Positions 1 through 9,018 are shown, numbered from the stretch's first letter. The stretch is DNA of 12,500 bases from Chondrilla cf. caribensis (GCA_964020155.1 OZ026561.1:4299369-4311868); one strand, 5' to 3'. The notes: a model not told the origin generated them from the letters alone. Made by a program: numbers and translations.

Positions 1-747
1 AACTGTCTACTTTGTAACTCCTTCTCCCCTTTTTGTTAACTAACTGTTCTCAATTGAAATCTTAAGAGTTCGTCATCAAATAGTTCGTATTGTGCCCCCT
101 CACTCTAATGACAGGTATACCCCTCCACGGTGTACACCTGCGTACTCTAGGTATTACACGTATGTGAACTCTGTTATGCACATTCATATAACTCCTACAA
201 AGTACACACGTGCACCTGTGAAAATGGGTGTATTGGTATTCACATTGTTGCTCTACCTGTGTTGTTATTGGCTCACTAATCTGTCACCTAGTGACAATGT
301 TATTGATAGAAGGACGTGTTTATTGTCACCACATGCTGTTCATGAAATGTCGTACAGCTGTTGCTAACTCACACCAGTGTTGTGCAGCTGGTGTGCACTG
401 TACGTTCCAGCTGATGAACTCTGTCTGGTATTCTATTTAGTTATTGATTGTAGTGCATTGGGGGTACATATGTCCAAGATGCCCTCAGGACAATATCACT
501 GGTATTACTCACTCAGGCGGGCAACATCAATGAGCTCCTTCGCACAAGCATGTTTTTTATACTTCCTGCATTATTTTCATTTTGACTTCCGGTATGTAAC
601 ATTTGATATAATAATTATTATAATATATGTTCCTGTGTGTAACTGCAACAGTGAATTTATATTATAATTTATATTGCTTGAAAAGATGACGGATTTTGAC
701 ATTTTACATTCTGTGTGAAATAAAATGTGAATTTTCTATTCTCACAG
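1..747 (+). other. 3' part of an upstream SNRNP40 intron
   Basis: No exon was recognised here. I looked for the WD40 blade that should precede exon A (a DNTVRVWD-like strand) and did not find it, so the stretch is read as the end of an intron whose upstream exon lies outside the window. It is AT-rich near 595-680. It ends in the pyrimidine-rich tract and CACAG acceptor at 731-747. The open frames of 70-96 codons at 92-667 have low-complexity, Cys/Tyr/His-rich translations and resemble no known family. Confidence 0.7.
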
Positions 748-809
748 AATCTCATCAAATGCTGCTGGTCACCTGATGGTAGTATGGTAGCTTCTGGTTC
801 AGCGGACAG
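748..809 (+). CDS. SNRNP40: SNRNP40 exon A (internal coding exon, last WD40 blade)
   Basis: This internal exon encodes NLIKCCWSPDGSMVASGSAD plus the first two bases of an Arg codon. It matches the part of human SNRNP40 that reads roughly NLLRCSWSPDGSKIAAGSADR, recalled from the family. SNRNP40 is a seven-bladed WD40 protein of the U5 snRNP; it binds the PRPF8 core and acts in pre-mRNA splicing in the nucleus. The exon is bounded by a pyrimidine-rich tract and CACAG acceptor (731-747) and by an AG|GTCAGT donor (intron starts at 810). It begins in phase 0 and ends in phase 2. The segment supplies the SPDG turn and the GSADR strand before the WD motif. The upstream six blades are outside the window. 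The fit to exon B in frame and in family order makes a processed fragment or chance match unlikely. Confidence 0.94.
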
Positions 810-820
810 GTCAGTATGAA

Positions 821-990
821 AACACATGTCTTGTACAATCTGTACAGCTCACATCATGTGTAACATGTCTTGTACAGTCTGTACAGCCCACATCATGTGT
901 AACATGTCTTGTACAGTCTATACAGCCTACCATGTATGAACGTAACATGTCTTGTACAATCTGTACAGCCCACATCATGTGTAACATGTC
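821..990. repeat. 39-bp tandem repeat, about four copies
   Basis: Copies start at about 821, 862, 901 and 944, with a truncated fifth at 983. Each has AACATGTCTTGTACA, then a second TGTACAG and a CACATCATGTGT-like segment. Copies at 862 and 944 are 39 bp and nearly identical; the one at 901 is 43 bp and diverged in its last third. The array begins 11 bases after the exon A donor. It explains the repetitive open frame on the minus strand here, so no protein is called. Confidence 0.9.
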
Positions 991-2481
991 TATACTGCTG
1001 ACTTGTGTGTACGTATGTACTGAGTGGTCATCATGTACGTATGTAGCCTGCTTAGTACTGTCAGTACAGTACACAGAAAGTCACCATATATGTACGTACG
1101 TACAATGCGTGTTAATCTTCAGACATGTCAGCCTTAGGAGAGGCTCTTAAATGATCAGTGGCAATGCTACAAGTGTGTATTGATTTGCACATTGTTCACG
1201 ATCTTCAGCGATTCCTCCTCCATTCAGCAGAGTAACATGAGATCTGTGTCTGATTTTTGTAGAGGTTATTGGACTATGAGTTATTTTCCGCATCATTTAC
1301 CACGCAATCTTGTTGGTAACGTTTGATTTGTGGGGTTTTAGTACAAAATTGATCTCAATTAGAAATCAATTTCTTCTGTTTTCATTCTCGGCATTCTTCT
1401 CAGATTTCTCCACCCTTGTCCTGATTCGGTGATGAGTTGTAGTTTGTGGTGTGTGAGTACATTGTTAACAACAGCTGGTCCTGGGTACTTAGTTCTCACG
1501 ACACTGTTGTAGCTGTGGTGAAAAAAGACATTAGTTCAATTTGTGGTTCGCCATGAATAGTGAAATCCAATCAGCGAAAAGGTGAATCAATGTAAGGTGT
1601 TGTTTCCATAACAATCAAATTTTAATTACAAGTGGCAATTATTTCACCAATAAATAATCCGTTAGTCTGTGGGTGAGTTGTTGGAAGGTCAACAGATTTT
1701 GTATCCGCATCAAAGATAAAACAAGGGACAGTGGACGTAAAATGGTAGATTTCGGGCACAGTGTTTAATATTTAGATAAACCCACATTGTATTCATTTCA
1801 TACCTGATGATATCACCATTAGGTAGAGCCATTATAAGCTATAGGTGGAGGTTAGCTTTGATCTAACGATTTTATGGTTTAGTTGTGTCAGCATTAGAAT
1901 AAGCATCCCATTGAGTGTGAATGTGAAAGGGATGTTGGTCAACCATCATGGCTTCCTTCAGGGAGGTGATGTTATGATAGGGCGAACTCGATTGCTGGTA
2001 ATCCCCAGCCGCTGCACCACAAGACCTTATAAGCTCATATTCAGCCCCTCCTAAAACCCACAGATGCTGCAGCTGCATTGTGTGACAGCTGGTGGAAATT
2101 GTTACCTTGTGTGAGCAATTAAATCATTCAAGTAATTTTCAGCTGTTATTGTAGGTCGAAGAAGGTCTTGTGTGTTTTCTGGAACTGATATTGTTTTTTA
2201 ATTTGTGTATAGTTCTGGAGTCAACTAGTTCTGGATACAACTGAAATCACTGGAGATGACTTTGTAGTTGGGTGCTAATATGAATCCATATCAGCAGAAT
2301 AGTGTCATTATAACTCACCTTTGAAACCAAAACAACTCAGCAACCGTGGGAACAACCGTGGAAACACTCAAAGTGGTCTGAGTTGTGGGGATGTCCTAAT
2401 TCGGATAGTGTATGGGGTAATACAGTACAGGCATTCCTGAGACTAGAAAATAGTGGTTACATCAATGTATGGGTGGTATTT
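991..2481. other. Intronic sequence with no recognised gene
   Basis: About 1.5 kb of mixed-composition intron. Short GTAC-rich patches (1000-1110) continue the flavour of the neighbouring array. Only minor local repetitions are visible, such as a doubled AGTTCTGGA (about 2211-2235) and a doubled CAACCGTGG (about 2341-2362). Open frames of about 70 codons at 1845-2078 on both strands show no recognisable domain. Confidence 0.6.
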
Positions 2482-2839
2482 ACTGTGTGCACTGTATGTA
2501 CAGTATGTACTGTATGTACTGTATGTACTGTATGTACTGTATGTACTGTATGTACTGTATGTACTGTGTGCACTGTATGTACAGTATGTACTGTATGTAC
2601 TGTATGTACTGTATGTACTGTATGTACTGTATGTACAGTATGTACTGTATGTACTGTATGTACTATGTGTACTGTGTGTACTGTATGTACTGTGTGTACT
2701 GTATGTACTGTGTGTACTGTATGTACTGTATGTACTGTGTGTACTGTATGTACTGTGTGTACTGTATGTACTGTGTGTACTGTATGTACTGTGTGTACTG
2801 TATGTACTGTGTGTACTGTATGCACTGTGTGTACAGTAC
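2482..2839. repeat. 9-bp satellite (ACTGTATGT)n, about 40 units
   Basis: About 40 head-to-tail units of ACTGTATGT and variants (ACTGTGTGT, ACAGTATGT, ACTGTGTGC) keep exact 9-bp register from 2482 to 2832 with no indel. The left half is mainly ACTGTATGT, with the trio ACTGTGTGC, ACTGTATGT, ACAGTATGT at 2482 and again 81 bp later at 2563. The right half (2671-2832) mostly alternates ACTGTATGT with ACTGTGTGT, an 18-bp higher-order unit. The period is a multiple of three and the unit has no stop in any frame, so all six frames stay open; the Cys-Thr-Val type translations are artefacts. Confidence 0.97.
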
Positions 2840-2908
2840 ATGGATATATCCGTACATATGTATGTGTACCGTATTAGTTTTCTTTCTGCTTTCATTCAAT
2901 ATACATAG

Positions 2909-3012
2909 GTTTGTGTATGTCTGGGACACTGTCAGCAGACGCATCCTTTACAAGCTGCCCGGACACAAGGGGACGGTCAACGGTGTTCACTTCCACCCCA
3001 AGGAGCCCATAC
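2909..3012 (+). CDS. SNRNP40: SNRNP40 exon B (WD motif and start of the closing blade)
   Basis: After completing the split Arg codon, the exon encodes FVYVWDTVSRRILYKLPGHK followed by GTVNGVHFHPKEPI, and ends with one base of a Leu codon. Human SNRNP40 has FVYVWDTTSRRILYKLPGHA and then a similar stretch ending HPDEPI, recalled from the family, so this is a close match. Visible WD40 hallmarks are the VYVWD strand, the Gly-His of LPGH and the FHP turn. The acceptor is ATACATAG (2901-2908), preceded by a pyrimidine-rich tract; the donor is AC|GTGAGT at 3013. The exon is 104 bases, entered in phase 2 and left in phase 1. Reading through the donor runs into repeat-derived codons and a stop near 3111, so splicing to exon C is required for the normal C-terminus. 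Confidence 0.97.
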
Positions 3013-3070
3013 GTGAGTATGCATACGTACATACTGTGTGTACCTACTGTACATCATCATCAGAGCAAGT

Positions 3071-3355
3071 GTACGTCCACCGTTTTCTAACAGAACATTT
3101 GTGCTGTATGTGAGTACACCACTCCTTAACAGCATTGTAAGCGTTGTGTGTACGTATACTGTTTCCTAACAGAACACGTTGGTTGTGTGCAAGTACTCCA
3201 ATTCCTAACAGCATTGTATGTGTTGTGTGTACGTATACTGTTTCCTAACTGAACACGTTGGTTGTGTGCAAGTACTCCTATTCCTAACAGCATTGTATGT
3301 GTTGTGTGTACGTACACTGTTTCCCAACAAACCAGGTTGGTTGTGTGTATGTTTG
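3071..3355. repeat. 79-bp tandem repeat, three full copies plus a partial
   Basis: Full copies lie at 3071-3149, 3150-3228 and 3229-3307, followed by a diverged partial copy to about 3355. Copies two and three are nearly identical; the first is more diverged. Each unit is itself two related halves of about 39 and 40 bp: both contain TTCCTAACAG (or a close variant) in the middle and end in TTGTGT or similar. The array starts about 60 bp after the exon B donor. Confidence 0.93.
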
Positions 3356-3737
3356 CTACTCCTCAAGTGTGCCTGGGTGCCTTGTAAAACAGCCTCTAAA
3401 GGCCTTCCTGGTTTAGATGAGTTCCTCCACCTCAAGTGTGTTGTGGACATGTATAAGGGTGCCACTCCTAACTAGCTATGTAGTACGAGTGTGCTGTGTG
3501 CAGGTATGTATGCCTCCACTACTGGACATATGTGTTACAGTGACTTATGACCATTGAGTGTTACTAGAGTATATAGCAGTTCACCGGCCATGGATGTGGG
3601 ACAGGCTAACCCACTGTCTGACTGGCATCTGGTAGGCGTTTTGTGGTGAATCACGCCCAGTTCATCCGTACACTTATATCCTATCTGAAAACCTCTTTTA
3701 TCCAGCACTCCTTTGTGAGTTGTGGACTATGTACCCG
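3356..3737. other. Intronic spacer with no recognised gene
   Basis: Mixed sequence between two arrays. CCTCAAGTGTG occurs twice (about 3361 and 3430), perhaps a decayed duplication. The open frame at 3218-3475 mostly translates the 79-bp repeat and matches nothing known. Confidence 0.5.
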
Positions 3738-3761
3738 GGTTATCCAACATCCTTTTGTCCA

Positions 3762-3905
3762 ACACCTGGTTTATCTGACACCTGGTTTATCCGACACCTG
3801 GTTTATCCGACACCTGATTTATCTGACAACTGGTTTATCCAACACCTGGTTTATCCGACACCTGGTTCATCTAACACCTGGTTTATCTGACACTTGATTT
3901 ATCCG
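3762..3905. repeat. 16-bp minisatellite, nine units
   Basis: Nine consecutive 16-bp units of the form ACACCTGGTTTATCCG run without indels. Variants affect mainly the last three bases (CCG, CTG, CCA, CTA) and the GG of CTGGTT. Degenerate pieces extend left (TTATCCAAC at about 3740) and right (GGTTTATCCC to about 3914). The Leu/Ser/Thr-rich open frame across it is a by-product. Confidence 0.95.
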
Positions 3906-3914
3906 GTTTATCCC

Positions 3915-5177
3915 ACGCATTTTCAAGGACTGAGTGTGGTTGGAGGAGCCTTGTCCCACTTGGATACTTGTGGGTGTGCATGTCACAAGTTGCTCAACAA
4001 CTTGTCATCAACTTTGATAATTTTCATCTCCTGTGTGTCTTCAACCATGCTCCAAATATCCATTCTCAAGCCAAGTGAGTGTGAAGAGGGGGTCGTTGAG
4101 CACTATTCATGTTCCTCTTTCGTAATTCATGTGATGCTGAGAATCCTGAACTGTTGGAAGTGTCTGTACCCTTGAATCACCCTATCACCCCAAGTGGGCT
4201 GGCATTCCACCGGGTATTGTGCCTCCATAATTTGACATAACTCGCGATAACACATGTCCATACGTACGTCTTTACAGTACATGCTCGATTGCCTATTTCC
4301 CCTTTTCTGTATGAATGGAGACAGCTGGAGATTGACTGAGAATGGTATCTTATCATGTTCAACAGTGGGTGCTCCACTTGGAATGTATCTCAATGACTCA
4401 AGCTTCTCCGTTGATTCGAAACTCTGCACCCCAACTCCACAACCTTTGTCTCTTAATGAAAGCAGTTATTTGAACCGCGTAGCCAGTCAGTCATCGTTAT
4501 CACCAAGGACAGCTGCAGATGTCTCTCTCTCCACCTGGCATACCTCAGTGGTTCTCGCTATTGTACAGGGCAAATAGAATCAGACGTGTAGGTGGTTTCT
4601 ATGGTTACAACGTGACCCCTATTGTGGAGTTGTCTTAAGGTGTGTCCTTTGTGTATTTCAGCCATCCCAATGCACCACTGCTCAATTGAACTAGTTTGAA
4701 ATTTTTCGTTTCGTCTGTGAATGTGTCGAAAAATGTAAACCTTTTGTGCTCTTTCAGTTATCTATTTCTCCTCATCAGGAAGACTTCCATGCTCAATGTG
4801 ACCTGTCCTTTCGCCCGATATCTCAGCTGACCTGGTCTCATTGAATGCTGAAACAGTTTAAGAACGAATGGGATTTTAATTCCAGTCAACACCGATTAAA
4901 CACCCGTGTGTGTACGTGTGTCCATACATTATTAAATGGCTTCACACAAAATCAGTAAATGGGTGCCATAATTGAATCAATAAAATTGTAGCCAATCAAA
5001 CCACTCAGTGGCTTTCAATCTGTAATGAATCCTCATTCCAGGTGGCAGTATTCAATCCTGGCTCATACAAATGCATGCTTCTTTGTCATGATCTTCCCAC
5101 TGTGATGGAACGCTGGGGAAACCACTCTTCAATTCCGCCGTTGCTGATTTCAATTCCAAATCACGCATGCCTCTATG
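3915..5177. other. Intronic sequence with unrecognised ORFs only
   Basis: About 1.26 kb without a strong tandem repeat. Two overlapping antiparallel open frames occur here: 107 codons on + (4254-4577) and 100 codons on - (4127-4429). Their translations are less skewed than the repeat-derived frames elsewhere, but I recognise no domain, and nothing marks them as exons. The 4580-5177 part is AT-rich and plain. Confidence 0.5.
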
Positions 5178-5743
5178 TTACAGTGGGACCACTTCATAAA
5201 GAACACACTGGGACCGGCTAACTTTGTCCACTGTAGAGAGGTTGTCCACTCTTCAGAGGTGAAAAATGTATTGACACTATAGGAGAGTCTATTTTTGGGC
5301 CCTTTAAAGTATCCTATGTAGTGAGGTAATACTATGGTGTCCTATATAGGGAGGTATTACAATGGTGTCCTATGTAGGGAGGTAATACTATGGTGTCCTA
5401 TATAGGGAGGTATTACAATGGTGTCCTATGTAGGGAGGTAATACTATGGTGTCCTACATAGGGAGGTAATACTATGGTGTCCTATGTATGGAGGTAATAC
5501 TATGGTGTCCTACGTAGGGAGGTAATACTATGGTGTCCTACGTAGGGAGGTAATACTATGGTGTCCTTTGTAGGGAGGTAATACTATGGTGTCTTATGTA
5601 TGGAGGTAATACTATGGTGTCTTATGTATGGAGGTAATACTATGGTGTCCTTTGTAGGGAGGTAATACTATGGTGTCCTATGTAGGGAGGTAATACTAAG
5701 GTGTCCTTTATTTGGAGTGTCCTTTAGCAGAGGTTCTGCTGTA
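5178..5743 (+). mobile_element. MITE-like element with an expanded internal minisatellite
   Basis: The left end reads TACAGTGGGACCACTTCATA and the right end is GCAGAGGTTCTGCTGTA, an imperfect terminal inverted repeat starting with TA. The left 130 bases and the right 45 bases align well with the reverse complement of 9019-9219. For example, both share GAGGTTGTCCACTCTTCAGA, and ATAAAGAACACACTGGGAC matches ATAAAGGACACATTGGGAC. Between those parts sits a 28-bp array of 14 units, where the other copy has one. There is no transposase frame, so it is non-autonomous. The TA at the ends is consistent with a Tc1/mariner-type element, but the superfamily is inferred. Confidence 0.82.
5309..5704. repeat. 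28-bp minisatellite inside the MITE-like element, 14 units
   Basis: Fourteen full units in exact 28-bp register start at 5309 and then every 28 bases to 5673. Each has GTGTCCTATGTAGGGAGG followed by TAATACTATG. The six-base TAYRTA core appears as TATGTA, TATATA, TACATA or TACGTA, and as TTTGTA in two units. Units at 5337 and 5393 share a private TATTACAATG ending, which indicates duplication of a two-unit block. The last unit runs into the terminal part of the element. Confidence 0.96.
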
Positions 5744-6091
5744 CTGTGTTGCCAGCTTCCACTGTGTGAAAACGCAATGAAGCCTTCAAATTGTGCATTC
5801 TTCGGAAGACAAAATCCTCACTTTGTCGGTTTGTTTGGATTTGTGTGGTTTGTTTACATAGTGAACATGACTGAGGGATCAACATGATTGTCTCTCCCGG
5901 AATAACTGAACAGGCGCTAGGTCCAAAGGGACTACGTTGCATATCAGAAGACATATGTATTGCAACAGAGTTTGGAGTGACATGTGTTATAGATTTTGGA
6001 GGATGCTGAGTAGATTGACAGTTTTACTGAATCCACTCAAACCAGTCAATGTACACTTGACTTGTAATGCAAGTCACTTAGTATGTATCCA
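5744..6091. other. Intronic spacer with no recognised gene
   Basis: Plain sequence between the MITE-like element and the 17-bp array. A 76-codon minus-strand frame (5724-5954) has no recognisable domain. A 17-base segment at 5904-5920 (AACTGAACAGGCGCTAG) recurs with one change at 8352-8368. Confidence 0.5.
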
Positions 6092-7190
6092 GGTAGTACA
6101 CACTCCTGGTTAGTACACACTCCTGGTTAGTACACACTCCTGGTTAGTACACACTCCTGGTTAGTACACACTCCTGGTTAGTACACACTCCTGGTTAGTG
6201 CACACTCCTGGTTAGTGCACACTCCTGGTTAGTGCACACTCCTGGTTAGTACACACTCCTGGTTAGTGCACACTCCTGGTTAGTACACACTCCTGGTTAG
6301 TGCACACTCCTGGTTAGTACACACTCCTGGTTAGCGCACACTCCTGGTTAGCACACACTCCTGGTTAGTGCACACTCCTGGTTAGTACACACTCCTGGTA
6401 GTACACACTCCTGGTAGTACACACTCCTGGTTAGTACACACTCCTGGTTAGTACACACTCCTGGTTAGCGCACACTCCTGGTTAGCACACACTCCTGGTT
6501 AGCACACACTCCTGGTTAGCGCACACTCCTGGTTAGTGCACACTCCTGGTTAGCGCACACTCCTGGTTAGCGCACACTCCTGGTTAGCACACACTCCTGG
6601 TTAGTACACACTCCTGGTTAGCACACACTCCTGGTTAGCACACACTCCTGGTTAGTACACACTCCTGGTTAGTGCACACTCCTGGTTAGTGCACACTCCT
6701 GGTTAGTACACACTCCTGGTTAGTGCACACTCCTGGTTAGTACACACTCCTGGTTAGCGCACACTCCTGGTTAGCGCACACTCCTGGTAGTACACACTCC
6801 TGGTTAGCACACACTCCTGGTTAGTACACACTCCTGGTTAGTACACACTCCTGGTTAGTGCACACTCCTGGTTAGTACACACTCCTGGTTAGTACACACT
6901 CCTGGTTAGCACACACTCCTGGTTAGCACACACTCCTGGTTAGTGCACACTCCTGGTTAGCGCACACTCCTGGTTAGCGCACACTCCTGGTTAGCGCACA
7001 CTCCTGGTTAGCACACACTCCTGGTAGTACACACTCCTGGTTAGCACACACTCCTGGTTAGTACACACTCCTGGTTAGTACACACTCCTGGTTAGTGCAC
7101 ACTCCTGGTTAGTGCACACTCCTGGTTAGTACACACTCCTGGTTAGTACACGTCCCTGGTTAGTACACACTCCTGGTTAGTACACTTCAC
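6092..7190. repeat. 17-bp minisatellite, about 65 units
   Basis: The unit is GGTTAGYRCACACTCCT. By hand count there are about 65 units including the end pieces. Most are 17 bp; five are 16 bp with GGTAG (6092, 6397, 6413, 6786, 7023). Nearly all variation is at the YR dinucleotide: TA about 30, TG 14, CA 11, CG 10. All five short units carry TA. A unit at 7141 has CACGTCCCT instead of CACACTCCT. The right end merges into a dispersed repeat that also occurs, inverted, at 9661-9911. There are no unique spacers. Confidence 0.97.
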
Positions 7191-7250
7191 TCAGTCCCTA
7201 GCTCATGTACAGTATGTTAACCAGTACTGATAGTAAGTACCTCATTTGTT
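7186..7250 (-). repeat. Inverted fragment of the 129-bp dispersed repeat
   Basis: Its reverse complement contains GGTACTTACTATCAGTACTG, identical to the copy at about 9844-9863. It continues with TACATGAGCTAGGGACTGAG, also present at both 9.7-9.9 kb copies. GAGTGAAGTGTAC is shared with the first of these. The match stops where the 17-bp array begins. Confidence 0.88.
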
Positions 7251-7315
7251 GTACCCATCCAGGTAGGTACAGCACTGAACGCACAAGTAGGTCTGCACAG
7301 TAAATGCAGCAATTT

Positions 7316-7421
7316 CCTGGCTGGTACATACGTACTCTCACCCGAAGTTTGTCCCCTGTAGTGTGCAATACCCTGGTTGGTACATGTCCCCAGATGAAGT
7401 CTTACCCCTGTAGTGTGTTAT
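7316..7421. repeat. Degenerate 56-bp duplication
   Basis: Two diverged copies, at about 7316 and 7372. Each has CCTGGYTGGTACAT near the start and CCCCTGTAGTGTG near the end. The starts resemble the 17-bp array's GGTTAGTACAC, so these may be decayed outliers of that array. Confidence 0.6.
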
Positions 7422-7988
7422 GATGCATTTCCTCCTAACATCTATTCTAGTGTGGCAGTCTAAATAGTGCCAACATCTGTTGGTTCTACTCATGCTTCCT
7501 GCCTGTCTACCACGTGAAGGTAGAGTATACCCTCATACCATCTGTGGTAAATTCACCTGACATAACAGTGTACTGTATTTTCACTGTATGTGTGTGCAGT
7601 GGAGTGTGTGAATTGTACTGTTGTTCAGGTGTGAGTGACCCCCGTAGTTCATAGATTAGCAGGCTTTCGAGATTTGGAAAGTTGAGGTTCTGTTACGATA
7701 GGTGAGGCTGCCAACGTTGTACAGTTTTTGCAGTGTACTGTACTGGACGCAACTGTCAACATTCCTGTCAACCACAGTCCGACACACCCAAAAACATGTT
7801 TGGAGGACGGTCCTGTCTGTATGGGACCACTAAAGGGCCATTTTGTTCTGCTGTGTTCCTTTAATTCATGTTTGATTTGCCACATTGTGGTCTCGTTTGT
7901 AAATGCATACTCCCATTTGGTAGACATGCGTGGTAATGTGTAGGATTTTAGTATTCACGTAATGTGTTGGTTTTGGTCATTGACACTA
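7422..7988. other. Intronic spacer with no recognised gene
   Basis: Mixed sequence. A 92-codon minus-strand frame (7649-7927) and a 71-codon plus-strand frame (7728-7943) overlap here. Neither shows a known domain or flanking exon signals. Confidence 0.5.
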
Positions 7989-7993
7989 TGTGT

Positions 7994-8030
<37 letters not shown>

Positions 8031-8065
8031 TGCGTGTGTGTGTGTCCGTGTGTGTGTGTGTGTGT

Positions 8066-8115
<50 letters not shown>

Positions 8116-8247
8116 TTGTGTGTGTGTGTGTGTGTACGTGCGTGTGTGTGTGTGTGTTCGTGTGTGTGTGTGTGTGTGTACGTGCGTGCGTGTGTGTGTG
8201 TGTGTGTGTACGTGTGTACGTGTGTCTGTGTGTTTGTGTATGTATGC
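7989..8247. repeat. (TG)n microsatellite, about 250 bp
   Basis: A long TG tract with interruptions: GATTGTG (three times), TACGTGCG (three times), TCCG, TTCG, and TATGTATGCG at the right end. The alternation of purine and pyrimidine is of the type that can adopt Z-DNA. The Cys-Val and His-Thr open frames across it are artefacts. Confidence 0.97.
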
Positions 8248-9017
8248 GTTCACATGTGCACACCTGGATAATTAGACCCTCAATTAGCCTCACGACCGAC
8301 TCATCCACTCAACTGGCGTTTCACACTACCATTGAAGTGTCCCTGCCAGACAACTGAACAGGTGCTAGTGTGTGTGTTCCCGAACATGATGAGAGGTCAC
8401 CATCCTTCTTCTGGATTCATTGCTGCCTTCATCAACCAAACAGCTAAACTTTAAACTGAGTTCAAGGATGATGTCATTCAACTCATAATTGCTGTCGGTG
8501 TGCGACCGTTTAGTGGTCGTTGTCTCTAAATACCTGTTCGTCCAGGTGTGTCTTTTCGGACATGATGTAACATTTTATCAAGAAACGAAGACAATGCCCT
8601 CCAAAATGTTTGAATCAAATCACTTGATAATTAATAATTGGGCGTGTTCTTATCAATTGTGATTAAAATGAAATCACGACCAATTAAACATTCAGCAGCA
8701 GTCAATGTAGCGTGTGTAGCACTATTGGTATTGTTTGAGTACGAGTCTTGTATGCTTTTATGGTAGTTGCCTGTCATCACAGACCTGTGGGCGGTATTGT
8801 GTGCTGGTGTTCGTAAGAGCCACTTCCAGAATTCGTGGGGTTTGTACGAGACCCCACCTCTCTTGGAGAGGAGTTACTTCACCCCCACTACACTGTACTG
8901 CACCAACATTTGTTCATGCCAAAGTTGCCCCCCCCCCTTTCCAAGTCCCCTTTACAAGTACAGTTCTACCAAAGCTTGTATAGACAAAATTGTTTTGCGG
9001 AGGACTTCTCCCTAACA
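8248..9017. other. Intronic spacer with no recognised gene
   Basis: Mixed sequence. AACTGAACAGGTGCTAG at 8352-8368 repeats 5904-5920 with one difference. A hairpin-capable CCTCTCTTGGAGAGG lies at about 8858-8872 and a run of ten C at about 8928-8937. Overlapping frames at 8735-9038 do not resemble known proteins. Confidence 0.5.
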
Positions 9018-9018
9018 A

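Larger units (their letters stand above)
810..2908 (+). other. SNRNP40: SNRNP40 intron between exons A and B (2.1 kb)
   Basis: The intron begins GTCAGT and ends with a pyrimidine-rich stretch (about 2877-2896) and ATACATAG. Its phase is 2: AG from exon A joins G of exon B to make the Arg codon of the SADRFVYVWD segment. It contains a 39-bp tandem repeat next to the donor and a 9-bp satellite that stops about 70 bp before the acceptor. The middle is unremarkable. Confidence 0.93.

Noticed and set aside
92..667. Possible upstream exon or small gene in the first 700 bases
   Set aside because: The translations do not resemble the preceding WD40 blade of SNRNP40 or any other family I know, and composition is like the surrounding intron.
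2383..3113. Long open frames on both strands with Cys-Thr-Val, Met-Tyr-Cys, Ser-Thr-Tyr or His-Thr-Val repeats
   Set aside because: A 9-bp unit lacking stops in any frame keeps all six frames open. One plus-strand frame continues through exon B, but the upstream part is intron with a clear acceptor at 2908.
6092..7190. CRISPR array
   Set aside because: Units are directly adjacent with no unique spacers, there are no cas genes, and the context is an animal intron.
7948..8357. Cys-Val-rich and His-Thr-rich proteins across the TG tract
   Set aside because: They are translations of a dinucleotide microsatellite and have no other support.
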